Below the pieces are notes generated by a model. That model searched no databases and had not been told where the DNA came from. It saw only the letters and a program-made list of their open reading frames with translations. Both the position numbers and the translations under genes were made by a program. From NCBI RefSeq assembly GCF_002897035.1, contig NZ_BAUX01000022.1:1-64000 (forward strand): 64,000 bases of DNA, given 5' to 3'. Positions 53,671 through 63,132 of the stretch are shown here, one piece after another. Each line of letters starts with the position of its first letter. Position 1 is the first letter of the stretch. Source of the DNA: Methylopila sp. Yamaguchi. Its GTDB lineage: Bacteria > Pseudomonadota > Alphaproteobacteria > Rhizobiales > Methylopilaceae.

Positions 53671-55053
53671 TTACGCGGCCGCCCGCAGGTTCTCCTCGCC
53701 CGCCCAGGCCTCGGCGCGGTCGAGCGCTCTTGCAAGCTTGTCGAACAATTCGTCGATCTGGGCTTCGATGATCACGAGCGGCGGGCACACCGCGATGGCG
53801 TCGCCGATGGCGCGAACGATCAGTCCTTCCTGCTCCGCAAAAGCGACGACCCTCGGCGCGACGCCTTGCTTCGGACCGAACGCGCGCTTCGTCGCCTTGT
53901 CGGCGACGACCTCGACCGCGCCCACGAGCCCCGTGCCGCGAGCCTCGCCCACCAGCGGATGATCGGCGAGCGACCGCAGCCGCGCTTGGAAGTGCGGGAT
54001 CAACCCGCGGACATGCCCGATGATGTTTTCGCGCTCGTAGATCTCGAGCGTGCGCAGCGCCACCGCCGCCGCGACGGGGTGCCCGGAATAGGTGAAGCCG
54101 TGGCCGAACACGCCGATCTTTTCGCTCTGGCGGGTCAGCGCGTCATCGATCCACTCCGGGATCATGACGCCCGCGATCGGCAGATAGGCGGAGGACAGCG
54201 CTTTGGCGATCGAGATCGTATCGGGGCTCATCTCCATGGCGGTCGAGCCGAACCATTCGCCGAGCCGTCCAAAGCCGCAGATCACCTCGTCCGCGATCAG
54301 CATGACGTCATGCTTCGCGAGAACCTCCTGGATCTTCGGGTAGTAGGTCTCAGGCGGCACGATGACGCCGCCGGCCCCCATGACCGGCTCGGCGATGAAC
54401 GCCGCGACGGTGTCCGGTCCCTCCGCCTCGATCTGGGCGTCGAGCTCGGCCGCAAGCCGGGTCGCAAAGTCGATCTCGCTCTCCCCGGGATGGGCGAAGC
54501 GATAATGATGCGGGCAGGCGGCGTGCCGGACGCCGGCGATCGGCAGGTCGAAGTCGATGTGGTTGTTCGGCAGGCCGGTCAGGCTCGCGCTCGCTATCGT
54601 GACGCCATGGTAGGCCTTGATCCGCGAAATGATCTTCTTCTTCTGCGGCCGGCCCAGCGCATTGTTGACGTACCAAACGAGCTTCATCTGGGTGTCGTTG
54701 GCCTCGGAGCCCGAGTTGCAGAAGAACACCTTCGAGATCGGCGTCGGCGCCAGCTCCTTCAGCTTTTCCGCAAGCGCGATCGCCGGGTCGTGGCTTTTGC
54801 CCGAGAACAGGTGCGCGAAAGGCAGCTTCGACATCTGCTCGGCGGCCACCTCGACGAGTTCCTGGCGGCCATGGCCGAGCGCCGTGCACCAGAGGCCAGC
54901 CATGCCCTCGAGGTAGGGTTTGCCGTCGGTGTCGTAGACATGGACGCCGTCGCCCCGTTCCAGGATCAAGGTGCCCTGTTTCGGCAACGTCGCGAGGTTC
55001 GAATAGGGATGGAGGACGGTCGCGACGTCGCGGGCCTGAAGGTTCGTGAGCAT
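53671..55053 (-). CDS. class III aminotransferase (omega-amino acid or polyamine:pyruvate type)
   Basis: A 460-residue PLP enzyme. The PLP-binding Lys is in SIAKALSSAYLPI, and SGSEANDTQ, HGVTIASASL and IADEVICGFGR are standard for fold-type I class III enzymes. It resembles omega-amino acid, putrescine or taurine-type aminotransferases that use pyruvate. The ATG at 55053 has GGGAGAG 8 nt upstream; the frame extends to 55134. Neighbours give no clue to the amine. It probably catabolises amines or omega-amino acids in the cytoplasm. Confidence 0.9.
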   Translation of the reverse strand: MLTNLQARDVATVLHPYSNLATLPKQGTLILERGDGVHVYDTDGKPYLEGMAGLWCTALGHGRQELVEVAAEQMSKLPFAHLFSGKSHDPAIALAEKLKELAPTPISKVFFCNSGSEANDTQMKLVWYVNNALGRPQKKKIISRIKAYHGVTIASASLTGLPNNHIDFDLPIAGVRHAACPHHYRFAHPGESEIDFATRLAAELDAQIEAEGPDTVAAFIAEPVMGAGGVIVPPETYYPKIQEVLAKHDVMLIADEVICGFGRLGEWFGSTAMEMSPDTISIAKALSSAYLPIAGVMIPEWIDDALTRQSEKIGVFGHGFTYSGHPVAAAVALRTLEIYERENIIGHVRGLIPHFQARLRSLADHPLVGEARGTGLVGAVEVVADKATKRAFGPKQGVAPRVVAFAEQEGLIVRAIGDAIAVCPPLVIIEAQIDELFDKLARALDRAEAWAGEENLRAAA

Positions 55054-55243
55054 GGCGCGTCTCTCCCAATCGGCGATCTCCGACGCCTCACGCATAGGAA
55101 ATTCGCGCGGCCCTTGGAAGCGCGGCGAGCGCATGCCGCAGCAGCGAAAAATTGTTCTCGCATTCGGTGAAATTAACTGGAACGATAGTCGAAGTCCGGC
55201 GTTCTTACGCTCGATCGCACTCCGTCATTTCGGTCTCAAAACG

Positions 55244-55570
55244 ATGCGGCTCGCACTCGTTGGCGCTGCCCTTGCGTTCGCAGGCTATGCGGCGCTCAAC
55301 CACGTGACCTATCTCGCCGATGGCGGGTATACGAGCGGATTCCCTGAGCACAGACGGATCGACGTACGCTCGCCGCAGGAGTGCGCCGAGGTCATCGCGC
55401 GGGCGGACCGGACTCTAGGACCCAATCACGGCCTCATCTGCGAGCAGGTTCCCCTGGCGCGTCACTGGTTCAACCTGGCGCAGGATGCCTTCGAGCGACG
55501 GCAGGTCATGGCGACGGTCGCCAACGCGGTCCGCACCGACGCTGTAGCGAGCACCGCCGGTCTGCGCTGA
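55244..55570 (+). CDS. small protein with N-terminal membrane segment, function unknown
   Basis: A 108-residue protein beginning MRLALVGAALAFAGYAALNH, a single hydrophobic segment that could be a signal anchor. The rest is soluble with two Cys residues (SPQECAEVI, LICEQVP). No family is recognised. Upstream in-frame starts at 55046 or 55133 would add a poorly conserved-looking extension. It lies between the divergent aminotransferase gene and the convergent extensin-like gene. Confidence 0.55.
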   Translation: MRLALVGAALAFAGYAALNHVTYLADGGYTSGFPEHRRIDVRSPQECAEVIARADRTLGPNHGLICEQVPLARHWFNLAQDAFERRQVMATVANAVRTDAVASTAGLR

Positions 55571-55579
55571 CGGACGCCT

Positions 55580-56764
55580 TCAGCCGCCCCGCCAGCTGCA
55601 CAGCCGGCCGCCGCGGTTCTTCCGCTTCCGCAGATCGAGATGCAGGTGATCCTCGTGGAACCCGTCGGATCCGGGTCCGAGCACCGTCATGAATCGCGCG
55701 CAGGCGGAGCCGCGTACGGCGGCCGCGAACGGAGCCGGCAGCGTCTCGTCGTAGACGTCCCGTTCCTGACCGTCCGCGAAGCGGAAGCCGGACACGTCGA
55801 CTGCGTTGGCGAGTCCATGCTCGCTCATCTTGGCGTTCCGGCGGTTGTTGCGGCCCCGGCAGACGAACGACGAGGCGGTGCGCACCTCCGTCAGCTTAGG
55901 CCCGGCCTTCTCCGCGGCCGGGGCTAGGTCGTCGCGCACGTAGGCCGTGACCGCGCGCGCCGTCTCGCAGCGCAGGATAGCAGCAGGTTTGATCGCCACC
56001 GTGCTCCCGTCCTTCAACCTTACCCCCGACAGCTCCACCGGCAGCGGCGCTCCGCAGGACATGGGGCCGAGGATCGGCGGCAGCGGCTTCGAGATCGCGC
56101 CTTCCCGCTCCAGCGCCACGCAGTCGGCGTCCTTCGCGCGGGCGTCGGAGGCGGGCGCGGAGACGGGCGGCGGGGTGTCGGCGTCGGGCGGAGCGGGCAG
56201 GGGCGGACCGTCGAGCGGCGCGCGCGGCATCATCGCGAGCATGGTCGGCTGGGGCGTGCGCTCGGGCGGGAGCGGAATCCCTGGCGGCGGCGGACCCGCT
56301 ACCTCCGTCGCGTCCTCGCGCACGCGCGCGTCGGGATCGGGCAGAGGCGCAAGCGGCGGCGCTTCGGGGGTCGGCGCGAGACGGATGGCCACGAAATCCG
56401 CCACCCGCGCCGCGCTCTCGGCCGAAACCGCCTCGACGGGAGAGGCGGCGGCGAAGACCGGCGCGACCGCCGGCGTGGCCGCCGCCGCTGCGGGCGGCGA
56501 AGGCGCGCTTTCGGGTTTCGGGGCGCGGCTCGGCGCGGGCTTCGGAACCGGCGCGGCGTTTCGTGCGCGCGGCGCCGCCGTGGCGGGCTTCTCGCGCTTG
56601 GCGCGGCGAACAGGCTTCCGCGGCTGCGACCACGGCAGGCGAAAGTCTGAAAACACCGAACCGCCGCTGCGTGGGGCGGCGAACGCCTGGGGAGCGGCCG
56701 GGACCGTCGACAGCGCAGCCACGGCGCCGGCGACGAGGAGGCAGCTTCGGCCGAACCTCTTCAT
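55580..56764 (-). CDS. extensin-like C-terminal domain protein
   Basis: A 394-residue exported protein. The signal peptide is SCLLVAGAVAALSTVPAAP. Residues 40-215 are very rich in Ala and Pro and should be a flexible linker. The C-terminal 190 residues form the extensin-like domain (PF06904-type), with CVALEREGAI, GPMSCGAPLPVELSG, SSFVCRGRNN, SEHGLANAVDVSGF and HEDHLHLD, which carries the metal-binding pattern of D-alanyl-D-alanine metallopeptidase relatives. It probably acts on peptidoglycan in the periplasm. The frame is open to 56953; ATG 56764 is the signal-peptide start. Confidence 0.87.
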   Translation of the reverse strand: MKRFGRSCLLVAGAVAALSTVPAAPQAFAAPRSGGSVFSDFRLPWSQPRKPVRRAKREKPATAAPRARNAAPVPKPAPSRAPKPESAPSPPAAAAATPAVAPVFAAASPVEAVSAESAARVADFVAIRLAPTPEAPPLAPLPDPDARVREDATEVAGPPPPGIPLPPERTPQPTMLAMMPRAPLDGPPLPAPPDADTPPPVSAPASDARAKDADCVALEREGAISKPLPPILGPMSCGAPLPVELSGVRLKDGSTVAIKPAAILRCETARAVTAYVRDDLAPAAEKAGPKLTEVRTASSFVCRGRNNRRNAKMSEHGLANAVDVSGFRFADGQERDVYDETLPAPFAAAVRGSACARFMTVLGPGSDGFHEDHLHLDLRKRKNRGGRLCSWRGG

Positions 56765-56973
56765 CGCGCGACGATAACCGTTGGACGCCGTGTTGAGCAA
56801 GGCGCCGAACGCAATCTCCGGCAGGCCCCGCTCGCGAAGCGCTGTCGCGGAAGTTGCGGATTGCAGCGTCGCGCGGCTGCGGCCGTGGTCCTTTGGTCGG
56901 AACCGAGCGCAGTTTGCGCGCCTTCTGACGGTGGTGTAACGCTCGAAGCTCAATCTCGAGGTTAACGCACGCT

Positions 56974-58890
56974 GTGACCGAGCCGACCGCGACGCCCCTG
57001 CTCGACGCCGTCCATGTTCCGTCGGACTTGCGGCGGATCCCCGAAGACCGCCTTCCGCAGCTTGCCGACGAGCTGCGCCGCGAGACGATCGACGCCGTAT
57101 CCGTGACCGGCGGCCATCTTGGAGCTGGCCTCGGCGTCGTCGAGCTGACGGTCGCGTTGCACCACGTGTTCGACACGCCGGCGGATCGGCTGATCTGGGA
57201 CGTCGGCCATCAGGTTTATCCGCACAAGATCCTGACGGGCCGCCGCGACCGTATCCGCACCCTGCGCAAAGGCGGGGGCCTCTCCGGCTTCACCAAGCGC
57301 TCCGAGAGCGAGTACGACCCGTTCGGCGCCGGGCATTCCTCCACCTCGATCTCGGCCGGCCTCGGCATGGCCGTGGCGCGCGACCTCAAGGGCGCTGACA
57401 ACCGCGTCGTCTGCGTGATCGGCGACGGCGCGATGTCGGCGGGCATGGCCTACGAGGCGATGAACAACGCCGGGGCCGCAGGCTCGCGGCTGATCGTCAT
57501 CCTGAACGACAACGACATGTCGATCGCGCCGCCGACGGGCGCGATGTCGGCCTATCTCGCGCGGCTCGTGTCCGGCCGCACCTACCTCTCGCTGCGGGAG
57601 ATCGGGCGCGGGCTCGCGAAGCGGCTGCCGAAGTTCGTCGAGCGCGGCGCCGCGCGGGCGGAGGAGTACGCCCGCGGCCTCGCCATGGGCGGCACGCTGT
57701 TCGAGGAGCTCGGCTTTTACTACGTGGGGCCGATCGACGGGCACAACCTCGAGCACCTGCTGCCGGTGCTGAAGAACGTGCGCGACGCGGACCAGGGCCC
57801 AATCCTCGTTCATGTCGTCACACAGAAGGGCAAGGGCTACGCGCCGGCGGAGGCCTCCGCGGACAAGTACCACGGCGTCTCCGCCTTCGACGTCGTCTCG
57901 GGGGCCCAGGCCAAGGCCGTCGCCAACGCCCCGAGCTACACCAAGGTCTTCGCCCAGAGCCTCATCGCCGAGGCGCGCGACGACGACCGCATCGTCGCGA
58001 TCACCGCGGCGATGCCGGGCGGCACGGGCCTCGACCTGTTCGCCCAGGCGTTTCCCGCCCGCACCTTCGACGTCGGCATTGCGGAGCAGCACGCGGTCAC
58101 CTTCGCGGCGGGCCTCGCCACTGAAGGCCTCAAGCCCTTCTGCGCGCTCTACTCGACCTTCCTGCAGCGCGCCTACGACCAGGTCGTCCACGACGTCGCG
58201 ATCCAGAAGCTGCCGGTGCGCTTCGCGATCGACCGCGCCGGCCTCGTCGGCGCCGATGGGGCGACCCATGCCGGCGCTTACGACATCGCCTACCTCGGCT
58301 GTCTGCCGGACATCGTGCTGATGGCGCCGGCGGACGAAGCCGAACTCGTCCACATGGTCGCGACCGCGGCCGACTACGACGAGGGCCCGAGCGCTTTCCG
58401 TTACCCGCGCGGGGAAGGCGTGGGCGTTGAGATGCCGGCGCGCGGCCAGCCCTTGCCGATCGGGCGCGGCCGGATCGTACGGGAGGGCACGACCGTCGCT
58501 CTGCTGTCGCTCGGGCCGCGGCTCGCAGCCGCGCGCGAGGCGGCGGAGGAGCTGGGCCTGCGCGGCGTGTCCACGACGGTCGCCGACGCCCGTTTCGCGA
58601 AGCCCCTCGACCGCGACCTCATTCTCCGGCTCGCCCGCGAGCACGAGGTGCTCGTCACGGTGGAGGAGGGCTCCGCCGGCGGCTTCGGCGCCATGGTGCT
58701 GCAGCTCCTGGCGACGGAGGGCGCGCTCGACCGCGGGCTGAAGATCCGCACGCTCACTCTGCCGGACCGTTTTCAGGACCACGACAAGCCTGAGCTTCAG
58801 CTCGCGGAAGCGGGCCTCGACGCCAAGACCATCGCCGCGACGGCGCTGCTCGCGCTCGGCCGCGAGACGCGGGCGGCGCTGAGGGCGTAA
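56974..58890 (+). CDS. dxs: 1-deoxy-D-xylulose-5-phosphate synthase
   Basis: A 638-residue thiamine-diphosphate enzyme, the first step of the MEP isoprenoid pathway. GTG start at 56974. The TPP site is [21 protein letters not shown], and the transketolase core includes [18 protein letters not shown] (active-site Glu and His), [17 protein letters not shown] and the C-terminal [15 protein letters not shown]. The enzyme joins pyruvate and glyceraldehyde 3-phosphate. Normal length. It diverges from the extensin-like gene with 209 bp between. Confidence 0.96.
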   Translation: MTEPTATPLLDAVHVPSDLRRIPEDRLPQLADELRRETIDAVSVTGGHLGAGLGVVELTVALHHVFDTPADRLIWDVGHQVYPHKILTGRRDRIRTLRKGGGLSGFTKRSESEYDPFGAGHSSTSISAGLGMAVARDLKGADNRVVCVIGDGAMSAGMAYEAMNNAGAAGSRLIVILNDNDMSIAPPTGAMSAYLARLVSGRTYLSLREIGRGLAKRLPKFVERGAARAEEYARGLAMGGTLFEELGFYYVGPIDGHNLEHLLPVLKNVRDADQGPILVHVVTQKGKGYAPAEASADKYHGVSAFDVVSGAQAKAVANAPSYTKVFAQSLIAEARDDDRIVAITAAMPGGTGLDLFAQAFPARTFDVGIAEQHAVTFAAGLATEGLKPFCALYSTFLQRAYDQVVHDVAIQKLPVRFAIDRAGLVGADGATHAGAYDIAYLGCLPDIVLMAPADEAELVHMVATAADYDEGPSAFRYPRGEGVGVEMPARGQPLPIGRGRIVREGTTVALLSLGPRLAAAREAAEELGLRGVSTTVADARFAKPLDRDLILRLAREHEVLVTVEEGSAGGFGAMVLQLLATEGALDRGLKIRTLTLPDRFQDHDKPELQLAEAGLDAKTIAATALLALGRETRAALRA

Positions 58891-59018
58891 GTCGGTCCGA
58901 AACGTCAGAACTTCGCAGGTCCGACGCACTCCGCCGTTGCCATCGGGTGGGCCTCGCGGCACACGGGAAGCTCGGCTGCCGAGGGCGGCGCCCATGCCCG
59001 TCGCGGAGGACTGAACCC

Positions 59019-59786
59019 ATGCCCGGAAAGCTGCAGGACAAGGTGGCGATCGTCTCCGGCGGGGCGACGGGCATGGGCGGGGCCTCCTCGCGCCTGTTCG
59101 CCCAAGAGGGCGCAAAGGTCGCGATCGTTGATCTCAACGGCGAGGCCGCGGAGGCGACCGCGGCGGCCATCCGAGCAGAGGGCGGCGTCGCGGAGGCCTT
59201 TGTGGCCGACGTGTCGGACGAAGTTGCGGTCGGCGCCGCCGTGGCGGCCGCGGCCGAGCGCTTCGGGCCCGCGACCGTGCTGTTCAACCACGCCGGCACG
59301 ATCGTCATAAAGCCGTTCCTCGAGACCACGGTCGCCGAGTGGGACTGGCTGCACGCGGTGAACGTGCGGTCGATGTTCCTCATGACGAAGGCTGTGCTGC
59401 CGGGGATGATCGCGGCGGGCGGCGGCTCGATCGTCTGCACGTCGTCGATCTCGGCTGTCGCCGCGACCCCGATGGAGGTGCTGTACGACACCACCAAGGG
59501 CGCCTGCCACATGTTCGCGCGGGCTATCGCGGTGGAGTTCCGCGACCGGAACATTCGCTGCAACGCGGTGTGCCCCGGCTTCATCCGAACACCCCATGGC
59601 CTGCGCGAAGTCGCCGACCTGCAGCGGCTCGGCGTCGACACGTCCGACGCCGCGATCGCGGCCGCTCAGGGGCGCATCGGCGAGGCGGAGGAGGTGGCGA
59701 AAGCCGCGCTGTTCCTCGCAAGCGACGACGCGAGCTTCGTCAACGGCGCGCATCTGTTCGTGGACAACGGCTTCACCGCGATCTGA
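59019..59786 (+). CDS. short-chain dehydrogenase/reductase
   Basis: A 255-residue classical SDR. The NAD(P)-binding segment is VSGGATGMGGASS, the NHAG motif stands for the usual NNAG, the Ser is in CTSSISAV, and Tyr and Lys lie in YDTTKGA. The C-terminus has GAHLFVDNGFTAI. GGAGGA precedes the ATG at 59019. It follows dxs at 128 bp. The substrate is unknown; 3-oxoacyl-type or sugar alcohol dehydrogenases are possible. Confidence 0.85.
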   Translation: MPGKLQDKVAIVSGGATGMGGASSRLFAQEGAKVAIVDLNGEAAEATAAAIRAEGGVAEAFVADVSDEVAVGAAVAAAAERFGPATVLFNHAGTIVIKPFLETTVAEWDWLHAVNVRSMFLMTKAVLPGMIAAGGGSIVCTSSISAVAATPMEVLYDTTKGACHMFARAIAVEFRDRNIRCNAVCPGFIRTPHGLREVADLQRLGVDTSDAAIAAAQGRIGEAEEVAKAALFLASDDASFVNGAHLFVDNGFTAI

Positions 59787-59793
59787 GCAGGGC

Positions 59794-60792
59794 TCAGAAG
59801 CCCAGCATCCTCGCGATCTCGTCCGCGGCCAGCGTCGGGGCGAGCTCGCCGCCCGCGACCGCGGTCTCGAGCGCAGGCACACGCTCGGCGAGCCGCGGAT
59901 CGTCGGCGAGGCGCTCGCGGAACCGGGCCTCGACCATGGTCCACATCCAGCGCACCTGCTGAGCCTCGCGGCGCTTCGCGAGCTCGCCGGCCTTCGCGCG
60001 CAGATCGCGGCAGGCGACGACGCGCGCCCACAGCGCGTCGAGGCCCTGGTCCTCACGGCCGGAGACGGTTAGCACCTCCGGCGTCCAGGCGCCGCCCTGG
60101 GCGTTGAGGATGCGGAGCGCGGCGGCATAATCGGCGGCGGCGGCCTTCGCAGGTCCGGCGCCCGCGCCGTCGGCCTTGTTGACGGCGATGATGTCGGCGA
60201 TCTCCAGCACGCCCTTCTTGATGCCTTGCAGCTCGTCGCCTGCGCCCGGCAGCATGAGGACCAGGAAGACGTCGGTCATATCGGCGACGGTCGTCTCCGA
60301 CTGGCCGATGCCGACCGTCTCGACGAGGATCACGTCGAAGCCCGCCGCCTCCATGAGGAGCATGCTTTCCCGGGTCTTGGCCGCGACGCCGCCGAGCGTC
60401 CCCGCCGACGGAGAGGGGCGCACATAGGCTGCGCGGTCCATGGCGAGCCGTTGCATCCGCGTCTTGTCGCCGAGGATCGACCCGCCTGTGCGCGTCGAGG
60501 AGGGGTCGACCGCCAGCACTCCCACCTTACGGCCCGCAGCGGTGAGCCGGCTCCCCAGCGTGTCTATCGTGGTCGACTTGCCGACGCCCGGCACGCCTGT
60601 GACGCCGACTCGGATCGCCTTGCCTGTGTCCGGCAACAGCTCCTGCACCAGCGCGCGCGCTGCAGCCTGATGATCGGGGCGGCGCGATTCCGCAAACGTG
60701 ATCGCCCGGGCGAGGGCGGCGCGATCTCCGGCGCGGATGCGGGCCGCGAAAGCGGAAACGTCGGAGATCTGAGGGGGAGCGGAGGGCGGCAC
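59794..60792 (-). CDS. meaB: MeaB/ArgK family G3E-type GTPase
   Basis: A 332-residue GTPase. The P-loop is VTGVPGVGKST, then DPSSTRTGGSILGDKTRM, VETVGIGQSE (G3 region) and NKADG (G4). MeaB delivers cobalamin to and protects methylmalonyl-CoA mutase; the related ArgK was named for a different role. I start at GTG 60792, with AAGGA 5 nt upstream; the frame extends to 60936. No mutase gene is in the window, so the partner (mcm, ecm or icm) is elsewhere. It ends 8 bp from the SDR gene's stop, convergent. Confidence 0.9.
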   Translation of the reverse strand: MPPSAPPQISDVSAFAARIRAGDRAALARAITFAESRRPDHQAAARALVQELLPDTGKAIRVGVTGVPGVGKSTTIDTLGSRLTAAGRKVGVLAVDPSSTRTGGSILGDKTRMQRLAMDRAAYVRPSPSAGTLGGVAAKTRESMLLMEAAGFDVILVETVGIGQSETTVADMTDVFLVLMLPGAGDELQGIKKGVLEIADIIAVNKADGAGAGPAKAAAADYAAALRILNAQGGAWTPEVLTVSGREDQGLDALWARVVACRDLRAKAGELAKRREAQQVRWMWTMVEARFRERLADDPRLAERVPALETAVAGGELAPTLAADEIARMLGF

Positions 60793-60975
60793 GAGGATCC
60801 TTGAAGGCGTGGGTCGAAGCGTGGGGACGCTACCAGCCCGTCTACGCGCCTGCGACCGAGCGAAAAGTCGTGGCGATGTTCGAAATCGGCGCGCCGAGCG
60901 TGAACTGTCATCAGGCCGTCGGCGTTCACCTACCAAATCAATGTTTCAAACAATTTCGGCGGCGGAGACACCCTG

Positions 60976-61176
60976 ATGAACGCGGATCGGATCGAAGGTC
61001 ACGGGAAGCAGCTCAAGGGCAAGCTGATGCAGCTCTGGGCCGGATGGACGGGCGACGCTGCGCTCTCGCGGCGCGGTCACGCCCTCGAGCTCGTGGGCTC
61101 GGCCCAGGCTGGCTTCGGTCGCGCTATGAGCGTGGCCCGGGCTCACCTCGGCCTTCGGCGTCGCTTGGGCGTGTAA
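60976..61176 (+). CDS. CsbD-like small stress protein
   Basis: A 66-residue protein. The opening MNADRIEGHGKQLKGKLMQLWAG and the following TGD pattern match the CsbD family of small hydrophilic stress proteins. The last 25 residues (GFGRAMSVARAHLGLRRRLGV) are unlike the usual lysine-rich CsbD end and more hydrophobic and basic. Its start is preceded by GGAGA. It lies between the divergent meaB and the convergent folP. Function is not established for the family. Confidence 0.75.
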   Translation: MNADRIEGHGKQLKGKLMQLWAGWTGDAALSRRGHALELVGSAQAGFGRAMSVARAHLGLRRRLGV

Positions 61177-61195
61177 CAGCACGCCTAAGATTGCC

Positions 61196-62023
61196 TCAGG
61201 CGTCGAGCACGGCTTTCGCCACCAATAGCGCGTCGCGGTTCTCGCGAATGTCGTGAACGCGGAACAGCGTCGCGCCGGCGGCCCAGCCGAGAACCGACGT
61301 CGCGACCGTTCCATGGACGCGCTCCTCCGGCGTGCGCTGGATGATGTGGCCGATCAAAGATTTTCGCGAGGTCCCGAGCAGCACCGCGAAGCCCATCTGC
61401 GCGAGCGCGCCGACCTGCTGAATGGCGATCAGGTTCTGCGCGACCGTTTTGCCGAAGCCGACGCCGGGGTCGAGCGCGATCGCGCGCTCCGGGACGCCGG
61501 CCTTTAGCGCGATCTCGATCGACCGGCCGAGAAAACTCTTCATATCCTCGACGATATCGAGCGCGGGGTCCACCTCGGTGCGGTGATGCATCACCACCAC
61601 CGGGGCCCCATGCTCCGCCGCCACGCGCGCGATGTCGGGATCGCGCTGTAGCGCCCAGACGTCGTTGACGATGTCGGCGCCGGCCTCGAGCGCTGCCGCC
61701 GCGACCGAAGCCTTCATGGTGTCGATTGATATGGGCAGATCTAAAGCTTCGCGAACAGCGCGGATCGCCGGAACCACGCGGCGGATCTCCTCTTCGGCGT
61801 CCACCGGCTTGTAGCCGGGCCGGGTCGACTCGCCGCCAATGTCGACGATGTCAGCGCCGTCGCCCGCCATCTTGACGGCATGCGCGACCGCGCCCTCGAC
61901 CGCGGCGAAGCGCCCGCCGTCGGAGAACGAGTCTGGGGTGACGTTCAGGATCCCCATAACGCGCGGCCCGCCGGCGCGGTCGAACAGATAGGCGGCGGCG
62001 AACGGCGTGCGTGGACTGGTCAT
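61196..62023 (-). CDS. folP: dihydropteroate synthase
   Basis: A 275-residue TIM-barrel enzyme. The two DHPS signatures are MGILNVTPDSFSDGG (near residues 23-37) and IVDIGGESTRPGY (residues 59-71). NDVWALQRDPD, MHHR, DPGVGFGKT and GTSRKS follow in order. It condenses 6-hydroxymethyl-7,8-dihydropterin diphosphate with p-aminobenzoate in folate synthesis and is the sulfonamide target. Its ATG at 62023 fits the family length. No other folate gene is next to it. Confidence 0.96.
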   Translation of the reverse strand: MTSPRTPFAAAYLFDRAGGPRVMGILNVTPDSFSDGGRFAAVEGAVAHAVKMAGDGADIVDIGGESTRPGYKPVDAEEEIRRVVPAIRAVREALDLPISIDTMKASVAAAALEAGADIVNDVWALQRDPDIARVAAEHGAPVVVMHHRTEVDPALDIVEDMKSFLGRSIEIALKAGVPERAIALDPGVGFGKTVAQNLIAIQQVGALAQMGFAVLLGTSRKSLIGHIIQRTPEERVHGTVATSVLGWAAGATLFRVHDIRENRDALLVAKAVLDA

Positions 62024-62097
62024 GGGCGGAGGTCTCCAGAGAGCGGGACGGACCCATGTCTTAGAGAGCGCGCCGGTGATTCAAAAGCGCGTCCGGA

Positions 62098-62505
62098 TTA
62101 GTAGGTCATCACCGGCGGCAGGGCCTTGGCCTGCCCGATCCACTTCGCGACGACCTTTTCGGAGGGGGGGAGGCGGACCAGACCGCGCCGGGCGTTCAGG
62201 TCGCGGATGGCCTTCGACAGGTTGGCGAGGTTGCGGTTTCTCAGATCCTTCACCGTGTCGACGCCGACCGCCGCCAAAAGATCGGCGTATTCGCCGCCGA
62301 CGCCCCGCACGCGCATGAGGTCCGCCTTGTTGGCGAAGCGCAGGATCAGGCTCTCGGGAATGCCGGTCGCGGCGGCGAGCGCCTTCCGGCCTTTCGGGTC
62401 CTTGGCCCGATCGAGCAGGGTTGCGGAGGTCCGCACCCCCGACTTCTTGAGCCGCTCCGCGCTCTCGGGGTCGACGCCTTCGATCTGCAGAATGGGATAG
62501 GGCAT
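62098..62505 (-). CDS. DUF4332 helix-hairpin-helix protein
   Basis: A 135-residue protein with two helix-hairpin-helix-like units (IEGVDPESAERLKKSGVRT and VRGVGGEYADLLAAVGVDT), as in DUF4332. GGAGG precedes the ATG at 62505 at 4-5 nt. HhH units bind DNA or act in protein contacts; the function of the family is unknown. It lies between folP and a DUF2267-like gene, all on the minus strand with gaps of 75 and 93 bp. Confidence 0.82.
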   Translation of the reverse strand: MPYPILQIEGVDPESAERLKKSGVRTSATLLDRAKDPKGRKALAAATGIPESLILRFANKADLMRVRGVGGEYADLLAAVGVDTVKDLRNRNLANLSKAIRDLNARRGLVRLPPSEKVVAKWIGQAKALPPVMTY

Positions 62506-62598
62506 CGATCCTCCGCTGGTCGTCGGCGCCAGTCGGCGCGCTCGCCACAGGCTACGCGGGGAACGCCACTCAACGCGGGACCGGACGCCGGAGGGGCG

Positions 62599-62967
62599 TC
62601 AGATGAAGGCTTCGAGGCCCGGGATGGACCCGACGATGCGGCCGACCGTTTCCTCCCCCGCCTTCTCACGGGCGTGGGCGAGCAGCTCCTTGGTCACAAT
62701 CTGGACCTCTGAGCCAGACAGTCCGACCGCCGTAAGAGCGTGATACGCCGCCATCGCGCCAAAGCCTGCGAAGCCCTCTGGCTCGCCGTTCTCGGCTTTG
62801 GCGTCGAACAGCGCCTGTCGCGAACCCGGCAGCGCGTCCATCAGATCACCAACGGCGTCCGTGGGCGCCTCCTTGTCGAGGAACACGAGGATGGCCTTCA
62901 CGGCCGCCGTCGCCCTTGCCGCGTCGATGTGGGCCGCCGTCGATAGGCGCGTCACGAGTTCGTCCAT
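62599..62967 (-). CDS. DUF2267-like small helical protein
   Basis: A 122-residue, acidic, helical protein: MDELVTRLSTAAHIDAARA, then AVGDLMDALPGSRQ, and VTKELLAHAREKAGEETVGRIV with the IPGLEAF end. The pattern resembles small DUF2267-type proteins common in alphaproteobacteria, although I am unsure of the exact family. ATG 62967 is used; the frame is open to 63033. No membrane segment or signal peptide. Function is unknown. Confidence 0.65.
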   Translation of the reverse strand: MDELVTRLSTAAHIDAARATAAVKAILVFLDKEAPTDAVGDLMDALPGSRQALFDAKAENGEPEGFAGFGAMAAYHALTAVGLSGSEVQIVTKELLAHAREKAGEETVGRIVGSIPGLEAFI

Positions 62968-63132
62968 GGGGCCTCGCGGGGGATGTGTCTTTTTGTCGGC
63001 GGGATAGAGACCACCTGCGGGCGGCGATGACAAGCGGACCTATCGACGGAGGGCCGCCCTTGGTCGCGCCGCCGGGTCATGGCACCTTCCGCCCGATGCG
63101 CCGACCGAACCGGCGAGGAGGAGTGAGACGCG

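Noticed and set aside
57097-58890. Antisense and alternate frames over dxs and the SDR gene.
   Set aside because: They are shadows of real coding sequence, with no domains.
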